Shown piece after piece: positions 58,173 through 64,000 of a stretch of 64,000 bases of DNA; the stretch's first letter is position 1; each line of letters starts with the position of its first letter. The DNA is taken from positions 1 through 64,000 of the forward strand of contig JAIPBM010000003.1 in assembly GCA_021739695.1 (NCBI GenBank), in the 5' to 3' direction. The notes beneath the pieces are model-generated. The model saw only the letters and a program-made list of their open reading frames with translations. It was not told the origin of the DNA and made no database searches. The stretch is from Flavobacteriales bacterium (GTDB lineage: Bacteria; Bacteroidota; Bacteroidia; UBA10329). The position numbers and the translations under genes were made by a program.

Positions 58173-58673
58173 TTAATCCGACAAGTAGAAGTGCGTGATG
58201 ATCAAGGATAGGGCATCAAACAAGCCTTGATTGTAATCCTCAGCATCCCAGGCCTTACGTTCTTTTGGCAATCGATGTCGATACTCCTTCATGTACTTGC
58301 CGATGACATGAGCAATTTGAAACTTCGATTTTGCTTCACCATCAAATTCAGAGAATACCATTCGGATTTGTTCACGATTGTATCGTGCAACTTGAATGTG
58401 TTCTTGAGTCGCAAACTTTTGAATAACCCGTGTGAGTTGTTTAACACGTGATGATTTATACGAATTCTTTCCTTGAAGATGTTGAAGGACTATATGCGTG
58501 GGTTCATACTTTGCAATGAGAGTGGTAATCCTTTCGAGCGCTTTTGAATTATTAGGGGGGACAATTCGGACAACTCCACAATCAATTGGTTCCCTTGGAC
58601 TTCGCACGACTGCATATCCGAATCCTATACTGTTTGGATATATGGCCAATGTGAGACCGTGTTTGGAAGTCAT
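58173..58673 (-). CDS. RuvC-like protein lacking canonical acidic residues
   Basis: A 166-aa protein with the size and strand order of a RuvC/RNase H fold: LTLAIYPNSIGFGYAVV at the front, HIVLQHLQGK after ~60 residues and AEDYNQGLFDALSLIITHF at the end. In RuvC these places are IDPG, an E in the second strand, and the last Asp pair. Here the first Asp is Tyr and the second Glu is Gln, while a DAED/FDAL region remains. I recall similar YPN-type proteins in Bacteroidota mobile elements. It may bind branched DNA without normal cutting. It overlaps the XRE gene by 4 bp. Confidence 0.65.
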   Translation of the reverse strand: MTSKHGLTLAIYPNSIGFGYAVVRSPREPIDCGVVRIVPPNNSKALERITTLIAKYEPTHIVLQHLQGKNSYKSSRVKQLTRVIQKFATQEHIQVARYNREQIRMVFSEFDGEAKSKFQIAHVIGKYMKEYRHRLPKERKAWDAEDYNQGLFDALSLIITHFYLSD

Positions 58674-59014
58674 GGTCGGTCAGAACTAAGATTTCTAAGA
58701 AATTGGAGAAGGAAGGCGATTCGTTCAGCTCCTTTTGGTGTGAGTTGCTCTTTTTCAAGTTGAGCTACGAGTGGTTTAATGCGAGAGGCGATACGGCTTT
58801 GAACGGTCGTGCGTTGATCGACAAAAAATTCACTCACTGCTGCGCCAAAAAGCAGATGGTATGCAATGAGAATTTCAATCGTCACTTGACGTTCGCCATT
58901 CTCGCAACGGGAGATGAATGAATTGTCAGTGTGGTTTAATAAAAAGGCAAGGTCGGCCTGAGTGAGATTGGATTGCTTCCGGTGCATGCGTAACGTGTTG
59001 AATGGTTTTTTCAT
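58670..59014 (-). CDS. XRE-family transcriptional regulator
   Basis: A 114-aa protein. Residues 5-65 form a classic XRE/Cro helix-turn-helix: LRMHRKQSNLTQADLAFLLN and NSFISRCENGERQVTIEILI. A short charged C-terminal helix follows. It is coupled to the RuvC-like gene by a 4-bp ATGA overlap. The region upstream (59015-59305) has several inverted repeats that could be its operators. It probably represses element genes until induction. Confidence 0.88.
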   Translation of the reverse strand: MKKPFNTLRMHRKQSNLTQADLAFLLNHTDNSFISRCENGERQVTIEILIAYHLLFGAAVSEFFVDQRTTVQSRIASRIKPLVAQLEKEQLTPKGAERIAFLLQFLRNLSSDRP

Positions 59015-59085
59015 AAAAACATGTTCGTTGATGAACTAATAATGTTTATATGATACTAAATGGGTTTAGAGGTAATAGAAGTTAG

Positions 59086-59106
59086 AATATGTCTGATTGA
59101 CATATT
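59086..59106. repeat. 8-bp perfect inverted repeat (possible operator)
   Basis: AATATGTC (59086-59093) and GACATATT (59099-59106) with a 5-nt gap, followed by TTTT. It lies upstream of the XRE gene and could be an operator or a weak plus-strand terminator. Confidence 0.5.
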
Positions 59107-59229
59107 TTTTCGGTGGTTGTGCACGTGATGTGGATAACCTCGATTGTAGTGGTCGGAGACTATTTATGTTTATGGAAAGAAGAAAAATTGTTTCTCAATT
59201 TTTCATCATAGGTATGTGCACACGTCACC

Positions 59230-59257
59230 CTTAGTTGGTGTGGAACACCAAACTAAG
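59230..59257. repeat. Hairpin in the regulator-replication gap
   Basis: CTTAGTTGGTGT and ACACCAAACTAAG pair along 12 bp with a single bulged base and a 3-nt loop. It lies just downstream (minus strand) of the replication-type gene, so it may be that gene's terminator, or part of an origin. Confidence 0.5.
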
Positions 59258-59305
59258 TCTGCCATGTACACATCCCCGTGAGAGTTGAACATTGCAGTGT
59301 GATAT

Positions 59306-59785
59306 TCATGTATACAATCGTTTTAGAATATCCTTGATGCTTTGAAGGCTCTTTGTAATATTTTCTTTTGTAGGATTAGTTTTGTCTTGTACAAGTAACC
59401 TGACACCTTTCCTCCTACTAACCTTACAAGTCATGTTAAATTGCTTTAAATCTTCTGTTCGCCCAAGTGCGTAGAACAGCTTTGATTTACCTTTTCTCTC
59501 TGAAGGTGTGTTGGTAGCATTTCCTTTGAAGTCAGTGATGGAAATCAACTTCAAATTGCTTAAGGTTTGAAGCGTTGAAGAAATAGTTTGCCTTGTTAGT
59601 CCAGTTTTTAGCACAAATTGACTTTGACTGATCCAATCACGATTCTTTCGTTGACCATTTGAAAGTGCCCATCCATTCGTTTGGCGGATTATGACCAGAA
59701 CGACTTTGAGTTCCGCCATGGTTAAGTGGGGAAGCATTTGATCCAACATGATGTTTGGAACTGGGGTTGTGCGTTTTAAGCTCAT
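59306..59785 (-). CDS. Winged-helix replication-type protein (RepO/replisome organiser-like)
   Basis: A 159-aa protein. Residues 1-100 read VPNIMLDQMLPHLTMAELKV, VVLVIIRQTNGW, KNRDWISQSQFVLKTGLTRQ and TISSTLQTLSNLKLISI, the order found in phage replication protein O and plasmid replisome organisers that begin with a winged helix. The C-terminal part is basic and helical. It probably helps replicate the excised element or loads a helicase. It has no helicase partner nearby. The gene is divergent from the recombinase unit, with an 11-bp inverted repeat between them. Confidence 0.72.
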   Translation of the reverse strand: MSLKRTTPVPNIMLDQMLPHLTMAELKVVLVIIRQTNGWALSNGQRKNRDWISQSQFVLKTGLTRQTISSTLQTLSNLKLISITDFKGNATNTPSERKGKSKLFYALGRTEDLKQFNMTCKVSRRKGVRLLVQDKTNPTKENITKSLQSIKDILKRLYT

Positions 59786-59815
59786 CCTCCCATCATGAAC
59801 TATCGAGGACTAGGT

Positions 59816-59864
59816 AACAGAAGTGAAATTATGCTCAATCGGCTGTCATATTCTCACTTCTGTT
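59816..59864. repeat. 11-bp inverted repeat between Rep-like and recombinase units
   Basis: AACAGAAGTGA (59816-59826) matches the reverse complement TCACTTCTGTT (59854-59864) exactly, with 27 bp between. The 49-bp span is about the size of a serine-integrase attachment site, but it could also be an operator for the two divergent units. Confidence 0.55.
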
Positions 59865-59895
59865 TTAGGTAATCTGCCACATGTAGAGTGATTAT

Positions 59896-60060
59896 ATGTG
59901 TGAAAGATGTCAAAACAATCTAGGGGGAAAATCCAGAAACAAAACTGTGGGATCTGGGCCCGATTTGAAGGTCCAATATGTTACGATTCAAGATGAGGAT
60001 GCAGAGGCTAAAATCAACCGTGCATTTGACATTCTCTTTAAATCTTTGGAGAATTTATGA
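59896..60060 (+). CDS. Small ORF coupled to the serine recombinase
   Basis: A 54-aa ORF that starts at ATG 59896 and ends in the ATGA shared with the recombinase start. The N-terminus has a CxxC pair (MCERCQNN), followed by a Gly/Lys linker and then PDLKVQYVTIQDEDAEAKINR and AFDILFKSLENL, a strand-then-helix unit. A homolog lies at 63255-63386: LKVxYVxxQ, then a charged stretch, then INRAFDxLF is shared. Conservation at two places and the exact coupling argue that it is real. Function unknown; a recombinase partner or directionality factor is possible. Confidence 0.72.
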   Translation: MCERCQNNLGGKSRNKTVGSGPDLKVQYVTIQDEDAEAKINRAFDILFKSLENL

Positions 60061-61793
60061 ATCAAGAAACCTCACAATTCAAGAAACTTGTTGCCGTATA
60101 TGGTAGAGTTTCAACTTCGACTCAAGAGAATGAAGGAACCATTGAAACACAACTATTGGCAGTTCGAGAACATGCTGAAAAACATGGCTATTCTATTGTA
60201 CGAGAGTACTTGGATGAAGGATGGAGCGGAGACACGCTAGTGAGACCCAACCTCGACCAGCTTAGGATGGATGCTAAGAAAAAGCTTTGGGAAGCAGTTT
60301 TAATATTTGACCCTGATAGACTTGCACGAAGATTCTCGTACCAAGAATTGGTGTCTGATGAGCTTCGCGAAGCTGGAATCGAAGTGATGTTCGTTACCAC
60401 TCCAACTCCAACCAATAGTGAAGACAGAATCCTCTTTGGAGTAAAGGGTTTGTTTGCAGAATATGAACGGTCAAAAATTGCTGAGCGCTTTCGACTTGGA
60501 AAAGTTCGAAAAGCCAAAGAAGGTCATATTATCGCAAGTGAAGCTCCGTATGGATATACCTATGTCGCTCGAAAAGGGAACAAAGGTGAATCTGGTTTTA
60601 AGGAAGGGTACTATGAAGTCAATGAGGTAGAAGCAAGTGTTGTCAAAAGCATTTTCTCTTGGGTGGCTGATGACAGACTTAGTCTTCGAGCAGTCATTGG
60701 CAAACTAAAGGATTTAGGTATTCCTCCGCGGAAGAGTAAACGAGGTGTTTGGAGCACGAGTACCCTGAGCAACATGTTCAAAAACCGAACCTATATTGGA
60801 GAGGGATTTTATGGAAAACACTATGGAGTTGTTCCAGAAAACCCTACGAGTAAAAACGTATATAGGAAGATAAAAAAGACCAGCAGGAAACAGAGACCGG
60901 AGGAGGATTGGATCAGTATTCCTACTCCTCAAATAATTCCTGAAAAGTTGTTCAATCGAGCTTCAAAGAGGTTGCAAAAGAATTTCGAACAGTCAATTCG
61001 CAACACTAAAAATGAATACTTACTCTCGGGAAGAATCTGGTGTACTTGTGACTCACGGAGAACTGGTGAAGGTCCGCAGAATGGCAAGTACCTCTATTAC
61101 CGATGCTCTAACAGGATTAATAACTTTCCCTTACCTCCTACTTGCTTGGAAGGGGGAATTAATGCCAGAATTGCCGACAAGTTGGTATGGAACGAGATAA
61201 GCCAACTTATGTCATCTCCCTCTTTACTGTTTAAACAGGCTGAACGATTTTATGTTGAACCAAACCGCGAAGTCACTGGTCCGACAATCAACATTCAAGC
61301 TACTCAAGCTGAGATTACCAAATTGAAAGAACGAGAAGCACGATTTACCAATGCGTATGGCGATGGGGTTCTTTCGATTGAAAAATTTAAAGAACTCGTT
61401 TTGCCAGTTAGAGAAAGGGCTGCCATTCTTGAAAATCAAGTCTCGAAAGCCAAGGACGAAGTCCAGCCCAAGGCAAAACAATCTCTACCGAATTACTCTG
61501 ACATTGAAGAGTTCACAAACGTGATCTCAAATCGTTTAGGTGACTTGAGTTTTGATGATAAAAAAGCTATCCTAGATGACACAACTTGTAAAATTGTCGG
61601 CACACAAGAAGGTTTACTTATTAGCGGTTATATATCAATACAAAATCATGTCGAGTACTGTTCTATCTATAGGTATGACACGAACGCAATCAAGCACACT
61701 AAGGATAGTAAAAATATAATCTCATTTAAGATTGAGTTGTCGTTACCACCACCACTTCAGAGGGGAGTTGATTATGGTTTTATTAAAAAATAA
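60057..61793 (+). CDS. Large serine recombinase
   Basis: A 578-aa site-specific recombinase. The resolvase domain starts AVYGRVSTSTQENEGTIE with catalytic Ser19, and DPDRLARRF and EYERSKIAERF follow. A recombinase domain (APYGYTYVARKG, VWSTSTLSNMFKNRTYIGEG) begins near 160. A zinc-ribbon-like part near 325-370 has WCTCDSRR, YYRCSNR and TCLEGG cysteines. A coiled-coil and C-terminal beta end (LPPPLQRGVDYGF) close it. It is translationally coupled to the small ORF upstream. It should integrate or excise a DNA segment with simple att sites. A decayed copy of its C-terminus lies at 63529-63675. Confidence 0.93.
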   Translation: MNQETSQFKKLVAVYGRVSTSTQENEGTIETQLLAVREHAEKHGYSIVREYLDEGWSGDTLVRPNLDQLRMDAKKKLWEAVLIFDPDRLARRFSYQELVSDELREAGIEVMFVTTPTPTNSEDRILFGVKGLFAEYERSKIAERFRLGKVRKAKEGHIIASEAPYGYTYVARKGNKGESGFKEGYYEVNEVEASVVKSIFSWVADDRLSLRAVIGKLKDLGIPPRKSKRGVWSTSTLSNMFKNRTYIGEGFYGKHYGVVPENPTSKNVYRKIKKTSRKQRPEEDWISIPTPQIIPEKLFNRASKRLQKNFEQSIRNTKNEYLLSGRIWCTCDSRRTGEGPQNGKYLYYRCSNRINNFPLPPTCLEGGINARIADKLVWNEISQLMSSPSLLFKQAERFYVEPNREVTGPTINIQATQAEITKLKEREARFTNAYGDGVLSIEKFKELVLPVRERAAILENQVSKAKDEVQPKAKQSLPNYSDIEEFTNVISNRLGDLSFDDKKAILDDTTCKIVGTQEGLLISGYISIQNHVEYCSIYRYDTNAIKHTKDSKNIISFKIELSLPPPLQRGVDYGFIKK

Positions 61794-61890
61794 TCCTATG
61801 GAAAATATAGAATCCCCACATGACAGCCTCCTCCTAACGTAATTGGTTGATGTATTTATGCTTTACCTGATTTTATGTATAATCATGTAT

Positions 61891-62580
61891 ATGGAGAAAC
61901 TACAACAACCAGAAAGAACCCCAGAGATTATTCTCGAGGAGATTAATAAAATAAAAGAAGACCTCAAAAGTCCAGACATTACCCTTGAAGGATCAGAGGG
62001 GAGACTTTCTTACTTATTGGATGTTATAGGTACATATGAAAATCTCAAGGATATCCCTATACATATAAAAATAGAGTATGGTGCTCTTGAAGATAAGGGT
62101 GTGGATAGTTTTTTGGTAAAAGAGAAAAAAAGAATTCAAAAAGAATTAAAAGATAATATCGATAAACTAAACAAGGAGCTAGATTCTTTTGCCAAGGAAC
62201 AAGAAGAACAGGAGATCGATGATAGGGAAGTTTTGTTTGAAAAATTGAATTCCGAGGTTAAGAGAGTTCAAGAGGTAGTAGCTAATGCGTATGACAAAGT
62301 AAGCCCCCTTATTGATCGTGTTGAAAATTATAAGAATGAAAATGGGTCAACAGGTAATGAAAGGTTGGATATAAAAGCAGCCTTACTCTTATTGCCGGAT
62401 GCAGAAGATGATTACTATAAATATCATAGGATTATTGAAAAAACAGAAGGCCCACTTTCTGAACTACAGGCAATCCTGGATAAGGTAAAAGATGCCGTGG
62501 ATAATGATAAAGGAATAGGGTATGCAGAAAGAGATTCCAAAGCTATTTTAGAAAATATAGGGAAGTATTTAGAATCATAA
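61891..62580 (+). CDS. Coiled-coil cargo protein, unknown
   Basis: Several starts are possible (TTG 61843, ATG 61885, ATG 61891); I take the ATG at 61891 (MEKLQQPERTPEIILEEINK), giving 229 aa. No signal or membrane segment then remains. The protein is strongly charged and helical, with heptad-like coiled-coil runs around 85-125 and 185-225 (KKRIQKELKDNIDKLNKELD, ILDKVKDAVDNDKG). The DNA is visibly AT-richer than the chromosomal part. It sits directly after the recombinase, where such elements usually carry cargo. No family is recognised. Confidence 0.62.
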   Translation: MEKLQQPERTPEIILEEINKIKEDLKSPDITLEGSEGRLSYLLDVIGTYENLKDIPIHIKIEYGALEDKGVDSFLVKEKKRIQKELKDNIDKLNKELDSFAKEQEEQEIDDREVLFEKLNSEVKRVQEVVANAYDKVSPLIDRVENYKNENGSTGNERLDIKAALLLLPDAEDDYYKYHRIIEKTEGPLSELQAILDKVKDAVDNDKGIGYAERDSKAILENIGKYLES

Positions 62581-62591
62581 AATACAGATAA

Positions 62592-62617
62592 AAAGCTCCA
62601 CCGATTGGTGGAGCTTT
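62592..62617. terminator. Bidirectional rho-independent terminator
   Basis: AAAGCTCCACC (62592-62602) and GGTGGAGCTTT (62607-62617) form an 11-bp stem with a GATT loop. The minus strand continues in T, so it ends the convergent lipoprotein transcript; it can also stop the coiled-coil gene. Confidence 0.8.
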
Positions 62618-62644
62618 AAAGTAAACCTTATTAGAAATAATGTG

Positions 62645-63130
62645 TTATTTACACCCTTTCTCCAGCGTTTCCAACTGATTATTCATTTGGTTAAGGATAT
62701 CTTCCATTGAGAGTATGGTAAGTTCATATTCTTCGGTGACTTCTTGAAAATCAACTAAAAATTCCTTTGTAAAGCCTTTAGATTCACTAGTCAGAAAAGT
62801 TTTCACATGATTCGTTTGCACAATTTCTGACCTCAAGGTTTGCTCTCTCACAATTTTCAAGCCAAATCTGAAAATGAGATCACTCATTTCCGAAACATCA
62901 AAACTTCCGTCTTGACTATAACAGTTCTCTGTTAATGAACTGTACTTAAGAGCACTATTCCCATATTCTTGATACAGATCAAGCCTTCTTTCAAAAAACA
63001 TTAGATATGAATCATAGGCATCGAGATACTGAGCTTCTCTTTCTTCGAGTAGGGCCGTTACTTCTTCAGATTTTTGTCCACATGATTGGAATAGGAAGGT
63101 GACGGACAGTAGGAACAATACTTTTTTCAT
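62645..63130 (-). CDS. Hypothetical lipoprotein
   Basis: A 161-aa protein with a lipoprotein signal (MKKVLFLLSVTFLFQSCGQ; lipobox FQSC). The mature part is almost all helical and charged (EEREAQYLDAYDSYLMFFER, EFLVDFQEVTEEYELTILSM). It is convergent with the coiled-coil gene and lies downstream of the minus-strand small ORF. No family is recognised; it is probably cargo of an integrated element. Confidence 0.65.
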   Translation of the reverse strand: MKKVLFLLSVTFLFQSCGQKSEEVTALLEEREAQYLDAYDSYLMFFERRLDLYQEYGNSALKYSSLTENCYSQDGSFDVSEMSDLIFRFGLKIVREQTLRSEIVQTNHVKTFLTSESKGFTKEFLVDFQEVTEEYELTILSMEDILNQMNNQLETLEKGCK

Positions 63131-63254
63131 TTTTATTGGATTTTGTGATGAACAGGGTGGTTCCCTGATTGGGTTTAACTATTTATGAGAATGCTATCAC
63201 ACACTTTATATTTTGTCAATATTCCACTTCACTAAAAAATTCAACATTTTCATA

Positions 63255-63386
63255 TTATTTATCTTCACTCATTTCTCTAAACAAAACATCAAATGCTCTA
63301 TTTATTCTCCTTTCGAACTCCAATCTTTCATCTTCATCCTTAGGTTGTACTTCCACATACGTAACCTTTAATTCTTCTGACTTCAT
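63255..63386 (-). CDS. Second copy of the recombinase-associated small ORF
   Basis: A 43-aa minus-strand ORF: MKSEELKVTYVEVQPKDED then ERLEFERRINRAFDVLFREM and a short end. It shares LKVxYVxxQ and INRAFDxLF with the 54-aa ORF at 59896, in the same order and near the C-terminus, but lacks the CxxC N-terminus. No recombinase gene follows it on the minus strand. It may be the remains of another recombinase unit in opposite orientation, or a cargo copy. Confidence 0.62.
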   Translation of the reverse strand: MKSEELKVTYVEVQPKDEDERLEFERRINRAFDVLFREMSEDK

Positions 63387-63528
63387 GTTATTAATATTAT
63401 GTTAATAATACTTCCAGTATACTAGTTTGCTTTTTTGACATATTTTCACTACTATTCAATACATCAATGGTCATGATACATTTTAAAAACAATATAATCC
63501 CAAGTCAGAACCTTATCTCATAAGGCTT

Positions 63529-63675
63529 ATTTGACGTTCTATATATGGCACTATCTATAGGAACGCCCAGAACACAATCCGACACGCTGACAGTGAGAAA
63601 AACATTGTTCCTTTCGAAATCAAAGTACCGTTACCACCGCCACTTCAGCGAGGTGTCGATTATGGGTTTAAATAG
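63529..63675 (+). pseudogene. Decayed C-terminal end of a second serine recombinase
   Basis: In the frame ending at the TAG 63673-63675 the translation reads SIYGTIYRNAQNTIRHADSE, then KNIVPFEIK and VPLPPPLQRGVDYGFK. It matches the end of the recombinase at 60057-61793 (CSIYRYDTNAIKHTKDS, KNIISFKIE, LSLPPPLQRGVDYGF). A stop at 63532-63534 interrupts the frame upstream and no catalytic domain precedes it. So only the last ~45 residues of a paralog remain. Confidence 0.78.
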
Positions 63676-63707
63676 AAGGAAATCGGTTAACTTGGTGGCG
63701 GTGGTAA
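63631..63707. repeat. 13-bp inverted repeat over the recombinase remnant
   Basis: TTACCACCGCCAC (63631-63643), part of the remnant coding LPPPL, pairs exactly with GTGGCGGTGGTAA (63695-63707) beyond the stop. The intact recombinase end at 61746 has the related left arm but no matching right arm nearby. Confidence 0.55.
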
Positions 63708-63732
63708 TTATTTATTCTTAAGTTCTATTACT

Positions 63733-64000
63733 ATGAGAATTATTGATCGAGACGATATAAAAGCTTGGGGTAAATCATTTGGATCAAAAGGCCAACTACC
63801 TGTTCTCTTAGCGAAATTATCAAGAGCCACATCAGGGTTCTCTACTAGAATACATTTCCCATCTGGCAGTGCGGTTACGACTTCAGGATTTGACGGAATC
63901 GTAGATTGTACCGAAGAACACGCCTATGTTCCTGAGGGTCGTTCTATCTGGGAATTTGGAACTGAGCCTGGACCAAAAACCAAAGCCCAAGAAGACTACG
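63733..64000 (+). CDS. N-terminus of a large, possibly nuclease-like defence protein (partial)
   Basis: The gene runs off the right edge; 89 residues are visible from ATG 63733. They read MRIIDRDDIKAWGKSFGSKG, QLPVLLAKLSRATSG, HFPSGSAVTTSGFDGIVDC, YVPEGRSIWEFGTEPGP and KTKAQEDY. I recall this N-terminus (LPxLxxRL, FPxGxSVxxxGxDG, VPxGxSxWExGT, KAxxDY) from very large proteins near bacterial defence genes. Asp54, Glu74 and Lys84 have the order of a PD-(D/E)xK nuclease core, but this is pattern reading only. It follows recombinase remains directly, the place where cargo is expected. Confidence 0.62.
   Translation, partial: MRIIDRDDIKAWGKSFGSKGQLPVLLAKLSRATSGFSTRIHFPSGSAVTTSGFDGIVDCTEEHAYVPEGRSIWEFGTEPGPKTKAQEDY

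Noticed and set aside
63169-63405. 78-aa plus-strand ORF in the AT-rich gap
   Set aside because: It is low-complexity and overlaps the antisense small ORF at 63255-63386, which has a homolog in the window.

Overview
The window looks like a chromosomal segment of a Bacteroidota bacterium, probably of the Flavobacteriales type. Signs seen in the sequence are seven secreted proteins with type IX secretion (T9SS) sorting domains (types A and B), PKD and SprB repeats, many short lipoproteins with a lipobox, Bacteroidota-type promoter boxes (TAnnTTTG), and an ABC-F protein and a small acidic protein of kinds I recall as typical of this phylum. No rRNA, intact tRNA or CRISPR array was found.

Positions 1-46,330 read as ordinary chromosome. 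In order they hold a membrane-anchored sulfatase, a DUF445 membrane protein, an amidase and a cytochrome P450, then a two-gene envelope unit and a small acidic conserved protein. A long minus-strand run follows: nitronate monooxygenase, YceI-like lipoprotein, phenylalanine hydroxylase, a RadD-like helicase, a second P450, a secreted PI-PLC-like protein and an SplB-like radical SAM protein. Next come an ABC-F ATPase, a TPR protein, a beta-oxidation pair (acyl-CoA dehydrogenase and dienoyl-CoA isomerase-like), a thioesterase, a TlpA-like thioredoxin, an Mpl ligase and an MBL-fold hydrolase. The region ends with large surface proteins: two tandem PKD paralogs and one protein with C-type lectin and SprB repeats. 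A SET-domain protein sits divergently beside a DUF1796 cysteine-peptidase-like protein. Dispersed intergenic repeats and hairpins lie between several genes.

At 46,373-46,415 the 3' part of a tRNA-Met gene, still followed by its terminator, lacks its 5' half and is followed at once by a tyrosine integrase. I read this as one end of an integrated island that runs right, probably past the window edge. It carries small DNA-binding and hypothetical genes, a 336-aa and a 2107-aa T9SS protein linked by an identical 64-bp repeat, an AP2 protein with a degenerate HNH-like part, a RuvC-like protein lacking usual acidic residues, an XRE regulator and a winged-helix replication-type protein.

From about 59.8 kb to the end there is a nested serine-recombinase zone. 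An unlisted 54-aa ORF is translationally coupled to a large serine recombinase. Downstream are a coiled-coil protein and a lipoprotein, then a second homolog of the small ORF (43 aa, minus strand) and a decayed C-terminal end of a second recombinase. The window ends inside a gene whose N-terminus resembles large defence-island proteins with a possible PD-(D/E)xK nuclease-like pattern. The repeated small-ORF/recombinase/cargo layout suggests successive integrations bringing in accessory, perhaps defence, cargo. It is the part of the window most likely to hold something undescribed.
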